Shown here in pieces: positions 36,040-46,550 of a stretch of DNA of 64,000 nt. Both the position numbers and the translations under genes were made by a program. The DNA comes from Geosiphon pyriformis (lineage: Eukaryota; Glomeromycota; Glomeromycetes; Archaeosporales; Geosiphonaceae). The stretch is taken from contig JAAOMT010000571.1 of assembly GCA_016748015.1 (NCBI GenBank), positions 1,057,095 to 1,121,094 of the forward strand. The letters run 5' to 3'. The notes below the pieces were generated by a model, which was not told the origin of the DNA, did no database searches, and saw only the letters and a list, made by a program, of their open reading frames with translations. Positions within the stretch are counted from its first letter, which is position 1. Each line of letters starts with the position of its first letter.

Positions 36040-36886
36040 TATTACAGGTAATTATTTGGAGTTTCAAATTAAATAACAAATCTGTAACTTGGTGCTTGGT
36101 TGATATGTTGGTGATGATCTGAAGGTATTGTTATCTGAAGGTTTTGGTTAAGTCCTTTGTATAATGAATAAAAATTCAATTGTTGTTTTCAGTAGCCTCC
36201 CGGAATCACAATTCTATCAAATTTTTTCTCAGCATGGTGGTCAGCAATTCTCTTGGTAAGTTATCCTCAAATTTATGAGTGTTCTACCCTTGTTTTACAG
36301 ATTTTTTACCAGTCCTTATGATATCTGTATCTTAGTGCTTAATCTTTTTAATCAATTAGTAAATAACAAAGAAAAAAGAAATAAAATAGAAAAAATAAGA
36401 AAGAAGAAATAAGAAATAAGCCAAGACAATAATGGTTAGTATTCTATTAATAGTCATGATCAAGAGTTATTGTTCCAGTAGGATTAAGTATCAATTACTA
36501 TCAACATAAAGTGCTGATAGAAGAGTGAATTGGAGATAGAGAATAATTATTTATTAATATTTGTGAGTTTAAAAGGTTACTTGAATTAAATCTAAACTGA
36601 AAGATCTGTTTTTTCTACTTCTAACTCTACTACTATATATACATAATTAAGATTCCTTAATTTCTCAATTCTTCACACCAAAAATCCTGGAATTCTTGGA
36701 ATCCTGCAATTCTTTTAAGAAGAATTCTGGAATTCTGGAATCCTGTAATTTCTTGTATGAGAATTCTGAAATTTCTAGAATCCTGCAATTCTTCTGAGAG
36801 GAATCCTGGAATTCCACATTTTACTATGATTACTTCTGATTGGTTAGTTTATGCTAATATATCTTTTTTATATTCTATGAGTAATA
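36040..36886 (-). repeat. LTR-1: 3' LTR of A1
   Basis: Ends TATTAC...GTAATA. Followed inward by the polypurine tract (minus strand AAAAGGAGAGAATAA) next to 36887. Confidence 0.88.
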
Positions 36887-36899
36887 TTATTCTCTCCTT

Positions 36900-37590
36900 T
36901 TAATATTGAGCTCTGTTGAGATCTCCTAATTCTAATTCTCCATTTTTGAGTATTTCTTGAACTTTTTTTTCAAGAATTACTTATGTTATCTTGTTTTGTA
37001 AGTTTTCAAATTGGGCATTGGTTATTTTTTTCATTTGGTTAATGGTAATGAAGTTCATTTCTGAGTTGAGTAAGATTTCTGGTTGATCTTGAAATCCAGT
37101 ATGTAGCCGATAAATGGCTCTTGCTTGTGTAATCAAATTGTTTTTCCTCATAAATTGTTCCAGTTGTTGCAATATTGTTGTGTTAAATAATCATTTTGTT
37201 TTATCTGTATATAAGCTCTGAATATTTAAGTGTTGTCTCAAATAAAAGTAACAAAAGTTTCTTGAAAATTGTTGTATCCACCAATTCCAAGTCTCTATAG
37301 TCAACTCTTGATATTGGGTTACTTTTAGTTGTATTTCTATTGCCAGTTTCACTTTTTTGATTATTTTGTTAATGGTGTTTTCTGTTTTCCTCTGTGTTTT
37401 ATCTTATGTTTTTTTTCTGGTGTTTGTGTATCTGATAGTTTGCTGGTTAATTGTAATTTCCATCTCTTGTTGTTGTATTAATTGAAAGAGTTGTTGTGCT
37501 AGTAAGTGAATACTGTTAGTAATCTCCATTTTTCTGCTGTCTTTTGTCGCATATACCATGTTTTATATACTCTTTTGGTTGTTTAATTTT
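36900..37590 (-). pseudogene. A1 post-integrase ORF3
   Basis: Same protein as A2 ORF3, here with several stops. Longest clean piece 37172-36981: RAIYRLHTGFQDQPEILLNS and MKKITNAQFENLQNKIT. Ends AQY-stop at 36902-36900, right before the polypurine tract. Confidence 0.65.
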
Positions 37591-38755
37591 ATGTGTTTAG
37601 TTCAATAATTATGATTGGTTCTAGATCTTGTGGAATCTCATCTGGTTTGACTAGTATTTTTTGTATTTCTAATTATGAAATATTACTGATAGATGATAAT
37701 ACTCTATAGTAATATTGTTTCAGTCGATCACCATATGCTGTTTTGATTAAGATTCTGTTGTTCAATCTTAATTTATAAGCTCTATTTCCAAGAATTTTTT
37801 TTATGTGAAATGGTTTGTTTCATTTGGGATCAAATTTTCCATTCTATTGTTTTTCTATTTTAGTATAATGCAGAAGTATTTTGTCTCCAATTTTGAATTC
37901 AATTGGTTTCTCTGATAGTTGGCCATCATGTCTTTTTTTTTGTTTTTTTTGTGACTTTTGGATGTTGTTAACTGCTCTTCACCATGTGTTTTCTAGTGTC
38001 TTCATTAAGTCTTATGTTCTTTTTGATAGTGTTCTTTGAAAATTCTCTTCTGTTATTGGTTTTGTTGGATATGTCTTGACTTCTATCTCAACTGGTAATG
38101 TTGCTGTTCTACTATATACCAATTCAAATGGTGTTGCTTGTGTAGTGTCTTGCTTTATTGTCTGATAAGCAAATAATACTAATGCTATAATTAAGTTCCA
38201 TTTGTCCTGGTTTTCTTGGCTGATTTTGGCAATGGCTTTACACAATGTTTTGTTAAATCTTTCAACTAACTTATTTGTTTGTGGATGGTATGGTAATAAT
38301 AATGGTCTTTTTATCCCAAATCTTTGACTTAATTCTGTCAATGTTCTATTCACAAAGTGAGTTCCTTGATCTGATAATAGTTTTTTTGGACATTTATGTC
38401 AACAAATCAAATCTTGATGAATGAATTCGGCAATGGATTCTGTATCTGCTCTTTAAATGGCTTTTGCTTCTGGCTATTTTGTAAGATAATCTATAGCTAC
38501 TGCAATATATCTGTTGCCTTTACTGGTAATTGTTAATGGTCTGACTAAGTCAATTCTAATATGATCAAATGATTGTCCTACTTTGATTGGTTTCAATGAT
38601 TCACTGGATTTTATTCCATCTCTTCTTTGACAAGCATCACAATTTTGAACATATTGGATAATATCTGGATACATTGATGGCCAATAGTATCTTTTTTTGG
38701 TTCTTTCCATGGTCATTTCTTTGTGAAAATGTTCTGCTGTTGGGTCTGAGTGCAT
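37591..38755 (-). pseudogene. A1 integrase
   Basis: Open pieces 38755-38474 (zinc N-terminus CDACQRRDG; first catalytic Asp in RIDLVRPL) and 38353-38012 (TNKLVERFNKTLCKAI, where the catalytic Glu is kept). The CGA in CRHECP of A2 is TGA here, near 38396-38402. Stops make it non-functional. Confidence 0.8.
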
Positions 38756-38959
38756 TTTAAATAATATTGTCTCTTTCTCTGGTTCTGTAATTACTCTGGT
38801 TGGTTGATTTGAATTTTTTTTATTCTTCTAGTAAAATATATTTTGATGGTTGATAAAATATTTTGATTGCTGTTTTATGTTGTTTTGTTTTTTTTGAAAT
38901 AATTTTTCCTTGAACAATTGGGTATTTATATAATGTTAGAGTTGTTGGTATTTTTGTAT

Positions 38960-39700
38960 ATTCATTTTTTGTTATATTTTTGGGTTTGAAATGTTATTAA
39001 ATTTGTCTCATTTGCGACAAACCATCAGCATTTCCATTGTCTTTTTTCTTTTTATAATGTACTGTAAATGTATATAGTAATAGTGCTATTTTCTATCTTG
39101 CATGATGATTGTTTCCAAATTTTTGCTTTTGAATTGAAGTTAATCCTTTGTAATCCATATGTATTTCAAACTTTTGGCTCAAGTATTTTTTCCATTTTAT
39201 GACTGCTTAATAGATTGCTAAGTATTCTAATGCTGGTGTTCCATAGTTTTTTTCAGCTAAACTTAAGCTTCTGCTGGCATATGCTACTGGATGTTTTCTT
39301 CTATTCAGTTCTCTCTGTGATAGTACTGCTCCCAATGCTTGACTTGATGCATTTGTAGTAATAATGAATAATTTACTGTGGTCTGAATAGATCAGTACTG
39401 GAGCTTGAATAAGTTTTCTTCTTAATGTGTCGAACACTTCTTGTTGAGCTTCTGTCCATTCATACTTCACATTTTTGGTTTGTAGATAATGAAGTGGCTG
39501 AGCCAGTTTAGAAAAGTCCTTGATGAAATAATAATAATAGTCTGCGAATCCTAAAAATGCTCTTAGTTCTGTCAAATTGGTTAGTACTGGAAAGTTTTTT
39601 ACTATTGCAATCTTATTTGGATCTGTTTTGATGCCATTTTTGCTCACTACATGTCCTAAAAACTTGAGTTCTGTTTTTCCAAAGAAGCATTTGTTGGCAT
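38960..39700 (-). pseudogene. A1 RT C-terminus and RNase H (left of the nested composite)
   Basis: Open frame down to 39207 with NANKCFFGKTELKFLGHVVS, then the connection and the RNase H start FIITTNASSQALGAVLSQRE and HPVAYASRSLSLAEKNYGTP. The RT upstream part is at 50884 onward; GLKLNA there joins NKCFFGK here in frame after removing GCAT. Confidence 0.82.
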
Positions 39701-40604
39701 TGTTACAAGTAATTATTTTTGCTGTTGAATTAAATAACAAACCCGTAACTTGGTGCTCAAAAGCTACTTCTGTGGATGAGGTTCTGCAAGTGTTGTATCT
39801 AAAAGTTTTGATGGAGTTCTTTGTATAATGGACAAAGATTCAATAAGGTCGATAGTAAATGTATCTTTCCAAAAGTTTTCCCAATTTCTTTCTCAGCATG
39901 GTGGCTGGATTTAGTCTGGCAGTCATGACCTTCTGGTAAGCTATCTGATAATATATAAAATCCTACCCTTATTTCTGGGTCTTTTACCAGACTATCCTTG
40001 ATGTCAATAACTTAGTACTTAATCTTTTTAATCAATTAGTATATAACAACAAAATCACAGAAAGAAAGAAAATAAAATAAAGAAAATAAAAATAAAGAAA
40101 ATAGAGAAAATAAGCCAAGGCAATTTGTTAGTATCTCATCAATAGCCATGATCAAGAGCTATTGTTCCAGTGTGGTTAAGTATTAATTACTATCAACATG
40201 AAGCGTTGATAGTAAAGAGTGGGTTGAGATATGAAATAATTATTTATTTGATGATTGGGAACTAGAATGTTGTTTAGATTAAATCTAAACTGAGAGATCT
40301 GTCTTTTCAGCTTCTAATTCTACTGCTATATATACATAATTAAGATTTCTCAATTCCTCAATTTTTTGTGACAGAAATCCTGAGATTTCTGGAATCCTGC
40401 GATTTCTGATGAGAAGAATCTTGCAATTCTGGAATCCTGCAATTCCTCACTGGGGAATCCTGAAATTCTTGGAATCCTGCAATTCCTGGAATCCTGCAAT
40501 TCCTCTAAGAGGAATTTTGGAATTCCATATTTACTATGTTTACTTCTAATTGGCTAATATCTACTGACTAATAATACTATATTTCCTATATTCTATGAGT
40601 AACA
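39701..40604 (-). repeat. LTR-2: 3' LTR of A3
   Basis: 904 bp, TGTTAC...GTAACA. Contains two hairpins (40140-40164, 40189-40213) and the GAATTC/GGAATCC repeat array (about 40375-40530). Confidence 0.88.
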
Positions 40605-40736
40605 TTATCCCCTCCTTTTAATATTGAGCTCCGTCAAAATCTAATTTTTTTAATTCTCTTTCTTGAATTATTTCTTGAACTTCTTTTTCGAGTATTACTT
40701 GTGTTATTTTATTTTGTAGTTCTTCAAATTAGGCGT
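40605..40736 (-). pseudogene. A3 remnant: polypurine tract and ORF3 C-terminus
   Basis: 132 bp matching the A2 sequence 41603-41736: PPT, AQY-stop and the last ~40 codons of ORF3, then cut by LTR-3 at GCGT. Confidence 0.8.
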
Positions 40737-41602
40737 TGTTACAGATGATTATTTCTGCTGTTGAATCAAATAACAAACCCGTAACTTGGTGCTCAAAAGC
40801 TACTTCCATGAATGAGATTCTGCAAGTATTGTATCTGAAGGTTTTGATGGAATTCTTTGTATAATGGACAGAGATTCAATAGGGTTAAGAGTAGAAGTAT
40901 CTTTCCAAGAGTTTTTCCAATTTCTTTCTTAGCATGGTGGCCAGATTTAGTCTGGCAGTTGTGTTCTTCTAGTAAGCTATCTGATAATATATAAAATCCT
41001 ACCCTTATCTCTGGGTCTTTTACCAGGCTATTCTTGACATCAATAACTCAGTGCTTAATCTTTTAATCAATTAGTATACAACAACAAAATCAAAAAAGAA
41101 AAAAAATAAAATAAAGAAAATAAAAATAAAGAAAATAGAGAAAATAAGCCAAGGCAATTTGGTATGTTAGTATCTCTTCAATAGCCGTAATCAAGAGCTA
41201 TTGTTCCAGTGTGGTTAAGTATCAATTACTATCAACATAAAGTATTGATAGTGAAGAGTGGGTTGAGATATGGAATAATTATTTATTTGATGATTGGAAA
41301 CTGGAATGTTGCTTAGATTAAATTTAAACTGAGAGATCTGTCTTTTCAGCTTCTAATCCTACTGCTATATATACATAATTGAGATTCTTCAATTCTTTGC
41401 AACAAGAATTCTGTGATTCCTGATGAGAGGAATTCTGGAATTCTGGAATCCTGCAATTTTTCGCTGGGGAATCCTAAAATTTCTGGAATCCTGCAATTCC
41501 TCTAAGAGGAATTCTGGAATTCTACATTTACTACATCTACCTCTGATTGGCTAATATCTTACTGACTAATAATACTATATTTCCTATATTCTATGAGTAA
41601 CA
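40737..41602 (-). repeat. LTR-3: 3' LTR of A2
   Basis: 866 bp, TGTTAC...GTAACA, followed inward by the PPT (minus strand AAAAAGAGGGGATAA). Confidence 0.88.
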
Positions 41603-41617
41603 TTATCCCCTCTTTTT
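41603..41617 (-). other. polypurine tract of A2
   Basis: Minus strand AAAAAGAGGGGATAA directly before the 3' LTR, the expected plus-strand primer of LTR elements. Similar tracts occur next to LTR-1, LTR-2 and LTR-5. Confidence 0.65.
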
Positions 41618-42302
41618 AATATTGAGCTCTGTTGAAATCTAATTCTTTTAATTCCCCTTCTTGAATTATTTCTTGAACTTCTTTTTCAAGTATTACTTGT
41701 GTTATTTTATTTTGTAGTTCTTCAAATTGGGCATTGGTCATTTTTCCCAATTGATTACTCATAACTGTATCCATTGCTGTGTTGAGTAAAATTTCTGGTT
41801 AGTCTTGAAATCTCATATATAGTCTGTAAATGGCTCGAGCTTATGTGGTTAGATTGTTCTTTTCCACAAATTGTTCTAGTTGTCCCAGTATAGTGTTGTC
41901 AAATAACCATTTTGTTTTGTTGGTGTACAAGTTCTGGATATTTACGTGTTGTCTCAAGTAAAAATAACAATAGTTTTTTGGAAATTGTTGTATTCACCAA
42001 GTCCAAGTTTCTCTGGTAAGTTCTTGATATAATCTGACTATTTGTTATTCTTTCATGGCCAATTTTATCTTGGTCATAATCTTGTCAACCATGTTTTTAA
42101 GTCTTTTTTTTGCTTTGTTTGGTGGTATCTTTGCCATATTTTTGTAATGAATGGTTTGTTGATTGATGGTAATTTTCATCTCTTGGTGTTGGATTAATTG
42201 AAAAATTTGTTGGGCTAGTAAATGGATATTGTCTGTAATCTCCATTTTTCTGATCTTTTCTGTCACGTTAATCATGTTCTTATATATTCTTTTGTCAATC
42301 AA
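41616..42302 (-). pseudogene. A2 post-integrase ORF3, unknown function
   Basis: About 228 codons in the -1 frame relative to integrase, overlapping its stop: the integrase ends ...NNMSN-TGA at 42301-42299 and the ORF3 frame is open across it. The first ATG in the frame is just downstream (MINVTEKIRKMEI). The N-terminal 86 codons are open to 42045; two or three stops follow, then readable text to AQY-stop at 41618-41616 (RAIYRLYMRFQDQPEILLNT, LGKMTNAQFEELQNKITQVI). Predicted mostly helical, Lys/Gln rich, no signal peptide or membrane helix. The same ORF occurs in A1, A3, A4 and, diverged, in B. I know no function for it. Confidence 0.65.
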
Positions 42303-43390
42303 TTGGACATGTTGTTGTCAATGATAATGATTGGTTCCAAATCTTGTGGAATCTCATTTGGTTGGACTAGTATTCTCTGTACTCCTAATTGTAGAATATT
42401 ACTAGTAGATAATGATGCTATATGGTGATATGGTTTCAGTCGATCTCTATGTGCTGTTTTGGTCAAGATTTTGTTATTCAATCTTAATTTGTAAGCTCCA
42501 TTTCTTAGAATTTCTTCTATGTAAAATAGTCCATCCCATTTGAGGTCAAATTTTCCACTCCATTGTTTTTCCGCTTTGGTATGATGTAAGAGTACTTTGT
42601 CTCCAATCCTGAATTCAACTGGTTTATCTGGTAGTTGGTTATCATGTCTTTCTTTTTGTTTCTCTTGTGACTTTTGTATGTTATCAGCTGCTCTTTGTTG
42701 TTTGTTTTCTAATGTTTCTATTAAGTTATATGTTCTTCTTAACAATGTATTTTTGAAATTCTCTTCTGTTATTGGTTCGGTTGGGTATGTACTAACTTCT
42801 ATTTCCACTGGTAGTGTTGCTGCTCTACCATATACTAATTCAAATGGTGTTGCTTGTGTAGTATCTTGCTTCATTGTCTGATAAGCAAATAGTACTGATG
42901 GTATCAACAAATTCCAATCATTCTGGTTTTCTTGGCTGAATTTAGCTATTGTTTCACACAATGTTCTGTTGAATCTTTTGACTAATCCATTGGTTTGTGG
43001 ATGGTATGGTGATGATAGTAGTCTCTTAATTCCGAATCTTTGGCTTAATTCTGTTAATGTTTTGTTCACAAAATGAGTTCCTTGGTCTGATAATAATTCT
43101 TTTGGACATTCATGTCGACAGATCAGATTCTGATGAACAAATTCAGCAATGGATTCTGCATTTGCTTTTTGAATTGCTTTCACCTCTGGCCATTTAGTGA
43201 GATAGTCCATGGCTACTGCTATGTACCTGTTTTTTCCGCTGGTAATTGTTAATGGTCTGACTAGATCAATTCCAACATGGTCAAATGGTTGTCCTACTTT
43301 AATTGGTTTTAATGGTTCACTGGATTTTGTACCTTCTTTTTGCTGACAAGCATTACAATTTTGAACATATTGGATGATGTCTGGATACAT
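42299..43390 (-). CDS. A2 integrase, long open frame with Glu-to-Lys change
   Basis: Longest uninterrupted frame of the window (363 codons). Zinc N-terminus end QNCNACQQKEG; core GIDLVRPLTI (first Asp), then DYLTKWPEVKAIQKANAESI, ELLSDQGTHFVNKTL (second Asp), SPYHPQTNGLVKRFNRTL where Lys replaces the catalytic Glu of the D,D-35-E triad. Then the C-terminal GPY/F-like barrel (RIGDKVLLHHTKAEKQW, DGLFYIEEILRNGAYKLRLN). The part upstream of 43390 (HHCC His pair) is cut by a stop. Catalysis should be lost, though DNA binding could persist. The frame ends overlapping ORF3. Confidence 0.85.
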   Translation of the reverse strand: MYPDIIQYVQNCNACQQKEGTKSSEPLKPIKVGQPFDHVGIDLVRPLTITSGKNRYIAVAMDYLTKWPEVKAIQKANAESIAEFVHQNLICRHECPKELLSDQGTHFVNKTLTELSQRFGIKRLLSSPYHPQTNGLVKRFNRTLCETIAKFSQENQNDWNLLIPSVLFAYQTMKQDTTQATPFELVYGRAATLPVEIEVSTYPTEPITEENFKNTLLRRTYNLIETLENKQQRAADNIQKSQEKQKERHDNQLPDKPVEFRIGDKVLLHHTKAEKQWSGKFDLKWDGLFYIEEILRNGAYKLRLNNKILTKTAHRDRLKPYHHIASLSTSNILQLGVQRILVQPNEIPQDLEPIIIIDNNMSN

Positions 43391-43869
43391 TAATGGCTAA
43401 TAGTATCTTTTTCTGGTTCTTTCTATGGTTGTTTCTTTATGAAAATATTCTGCTGTTGGATTTAAGTGCATGTTGAATAATATTGTCTCTTTTTTTGGCT
43501 CTGTAATTACTCTAGTTGGTTGATCTGGATCTTTTCTATTTTTCTGATAAAGTATATTTTAGTGAGTAATAAAATATTTTGATTGTTGTTTGATACTCTT
43601 TCGTTCCGTTTGAGATAAATTCTTTTTAAACTGTTGAGTGTTTATATAATGTTGAAATTGTTGATATTTTTGTATGTTTATATTTTGTTATATTTTTCGT
43701 TGGTATTGTTCTGGTTTTGTTATATTTTTGTGTTAAAATATTCTTAGATTTGTCTTATTTGCAACAAACTGTTAGCATTTCTGTTATCTTTTCCTTTTTT
43801 GTAATGTATAGTATAATTGTATGATATGAGTGCCATTTTCTATCTTGACTGTCTTCCATCTCCAAATTT

Positions 43870-44270
43870 TTGTTTTTAGAGTGATGTTAATCCCTTGTGA
43901 TCTGTGTATACTTTAAACTTCTGGCTCAAGTATTCTTTCCATTTTATGACTGACCAATATATTGTTAAGTGTTCTTGTTCCGGTGTTCCATAGTTCTTTT
44001 TGGCTGGTGTTAAACCTCTGCTAGCATATGCTACTGGATGTTCTCTGCTGTCTGGTCCTCTCTGAGATAATACTGCTCCCAATGCTTGGCTGGATGCATC
44101 AGTGGTGATGATGAATGGTTTGCTGTGATCTGGATAAATCAGTACTGGAGCTTGAATGAGCTTTCTTTTCAAAATGTCAAAAGCTTCTTGTTGACTTTCT
44201 GCCCATTCATATTTGGTATTCTTGGTTTGCAGTTGGTTGAGTGGCTGTGCTATCTTGGAAAAGTTTTTGA
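43870..44270 (-). pseudogene. A2 RNase H
   Basis: Open 44172-43876: PVLIYPDHSKPFIITTDASS (first Asp), ALGAVLSQRGPDSREHPVAY, TPEQEHLTIYWSVIKW (conserved Glu), FKVYTDHKGLTSL (Asp in the TDH box). The catalytic residues look intact; the frame is broken on either side. Confidence 0.8.
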
Positions 44271-44960
44271 TAAAATGTTAATAGTAGCTGGCAAATCCCA
44301 AGAATGATTTCAGTTCTGTTATATTGGTCAGCACTGGAAAGTTTTTTACTATCTCTATTTTCTCTGAATCTGTTTTGATGCCGTCTTTGCTAACTATGTG
44401 TTCCAAAAATTTTAGTTCTGTCTTGCCAAAGAAGCACTTTGTTGCATTTAACTTTAGTCCTGCTCTTCTTAATCTTTCGAACACTTGTTGAAAATGATGA
44501 AGATGATTATCAAATGTTTTTGAGAATACGTTGGTGTTGTCCAAGTATACAACTACTGATTTCCACAATAAGCCAGTATAGACAATTTCCATTAGCCATT
44601 GGAAAGTGGCTGGTGCATTGGTTAAACCAATTGGCATTATTACAAATTCGAAATTCTCTTCTTTTGTGGTGAATGCTGTCTTCTCTTTGTTAGCTGGATC
44701 CATGGCCACTTGCCAATAACCACTGTCTAAATCTAATGTTGAGAACCACTTGTTCCTGTCAAAAGCATCAAATAATTCCTGTATCTATGAAATTGGATAG
44801 CTGTCTTCACGAGTTACATCATTGAGTTTCCTGTAGTCTACACAAAATTGAATTTTTCCATTTTTCTTATGGACAAGTACCACTGGTAATAACCATAGGC
44901 TTATTGATGGCTGAATTAGCCCATTGTCAGCATTTGGTTTATCTCTTGACAAATAATCTT
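44271..44960 (-). pseudogene. A2 reverse transcriptase
   Basis: Open 44709-44278: MDPANKEKTAFTTKEENFEF, VIMPIGLTNAPATFQWLM, VVVYLDNTNVFSKTF (second catalytic Asp replaced by Asn), LRRAGLKLNATKCFFGKTEL, LGFASYY. Upstream palm (LDLDSGYWQVA) is readable after stops. Confidence 0.82.
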
Positions 44961-45182
44961 GTGGCTGGCTGGTGGCACTCTGTATGCTCTTTGTTTAATT
45001 GACATTGTATCTCCAGTTTTGATTTAATACTGGATGATGTCAGTTTGGCCAAACTCATTTTCACTGGCAAAAATGTCTTTGAAATTGTTGAGCAATATCT
45101 TAAGCTGCATACGTTGGAGTGGATCTAAGTTTCCCATGTTCATTTGTTCCAATTGTTCTGGTTGGAGTAAATAACATTTGTC

Positions 45183-45560
45183 TCATCCATAGATTGTTTG
45201 TGATGTGATGTCAACATATCCACAAAGTTGTGGAAACTCTGGAATGGGATTTGGTGGTTGGTCTTCTATTTCTGTGGTTAAATATCTGATGGTAGTTTTT
45301 TCTGGTATGTTGATGACATTGCCAGTGTTGTTGTAGATGGGAATTTTTATGCAGCTATAATCTTTGGCTGGTATGTGGAGATTGATAAGTCCAACTTCTC
45401 CTAATTTACAAAGACTGGCTTCTGCTTCAAAAATTTGTGCTTGGTCTTTTTCTTTCTTTTCTATTGCTAGCATGTACTGGCTATATGGTGGAATGGAAAT
45501 AGCTTGGCTGGTTGAGATAATTTCTCTTTGGCCAACAATTTCTTCTTTTGCCATATTAAC
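45183..45560 (-). pseudogene. A2 beta-rich linker domain before RT
   Basis: SIPPYSQYMLAIERKEKDQ, then GLINLHIPAKDYSCIKIPIY, NNTGNVINIPEKTTIRYL and EDQPPNPIPEFPQLCGYVD. Repeated in A1 (51603-51960) and partly in A4. The hydrophobic-strand pattern resembles the domain that precedes RT in many gypsy Pol proteins. Confidence 0.6.
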
Positions 45561-45990
45561 TGGTACATCTATTCTACCCATTGACCCAAATCTCTGTATC
45601 TCTCTTGCTGTTATTCCTAACTCTTTCCTGTTTCTCACCAGTACTAACTGAGCTATCTTAACCAAAGGTAAGAATATTGCCTGTGTTATCTTTTTGTTCG
45701 GCTCTATTATATAGGCCTTGTTTGAGTCATTTTGTGATATTTCCCACATATCCTGTGTCAATTATTCCTCCTTTATATTAATCTCTCTTTTCGCTAGACT
45801 ATTCCTAGATGCTAATTAAACCATTGTTGTTGCTAGAATTTCCAGTGCTATTTTCAAATTGATGCAGATGCGTGTATGTAGTTCCAATTTGATGGCTTCT
45901 GTTCTTGGATATCTTAGATCAAATCCTGTATTAGTATCATGCACGCGTTCTGGCATAATACCTTCTCCATTGTCACTATACCATTTCAAC
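45561..45990 (-). pseudogene. A2 dUTPase domain
   Basis: Motif 1 NTGFDLRYPR sits at the end of the frame 46532-45816. Motif 2 (SRNSLAKRE) follows after a stop. Motif 3 IIDTGYVGNI is readable but an indel shifts the frame directly after it. Motif 4 NKKITQAIFLPL and motif 5 EIQRFGSMGRI lie in the next frame (45761 onward). The domain is complete in content but broken. Confidence 0.78.
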
Positions 45991-46532
45991 TCTTGTTCCT
46001 TGGAGAGATTTGGTAGTGCAATGTATTGTTCATAGTTTAAATCGGAGTTTGAATCTGAGTTTGAATTGTCTTTATTGTCATTGCCATTTTGAATGGAACT
46101 AGAACTGGTGTTTTTGTTATTATCGTCAGAGTCTAGATCATGATTAATTAGCAATTCTGATTCTGATGCACAGCTGCTGATTGGTTTTTCTTCTTCAAGA
46201 ATTGTGTAGATCATGCATGGTGGTGGATTGTAAATGAGGTCACAATTGTCACAATATTCAAAGTCACTGGGAATTAAACAATGGCAACACAGTCTTGTAT
46301 TCAACTGTGCTAGCCATTGTTCTTGTTCTTCTCTAGTGGGTGCCAAGTTTTGGTAGTATTCATAAAATTCTTCTGGTTCCAGAAAATTTATGACTGGCTC
46401 TGCATTCCAGTCAAGCTTGATGGGTTCTGGTGGGTTGTTTTTAATTGTCCTGATTTCTTCTGGTGATGTGCCTTCAATTTTGGCAATTGCCATTTGCCAT
46501 AATTCATTGTCTTTGTGTGAACAACTGTCCAA
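45991..46532 (-). pseudogene. A2 second Cys pair module and acidic linker
   Basis: LCCHCLIPSDFEYCDNCDL gives CX2C...CX2C, followed by a long Asp/Ser/Asn-rich linker (DSDDNNKNTSSSSIQNGNDN) leading into dUTPase motif 1. Present in A1 and A4 too. Open in this copy. Confidence 0.65.
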
Positions 46533-46550
46533 TTGCTGTACAGCTCTTCT

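Noticed and set aside
36660-36830. CRISPR-like or satellite array of GGAATCC units
   Set aside because: Units are imperfect, without unique spacers, and confined to LTRs of a eukaryotic genome.
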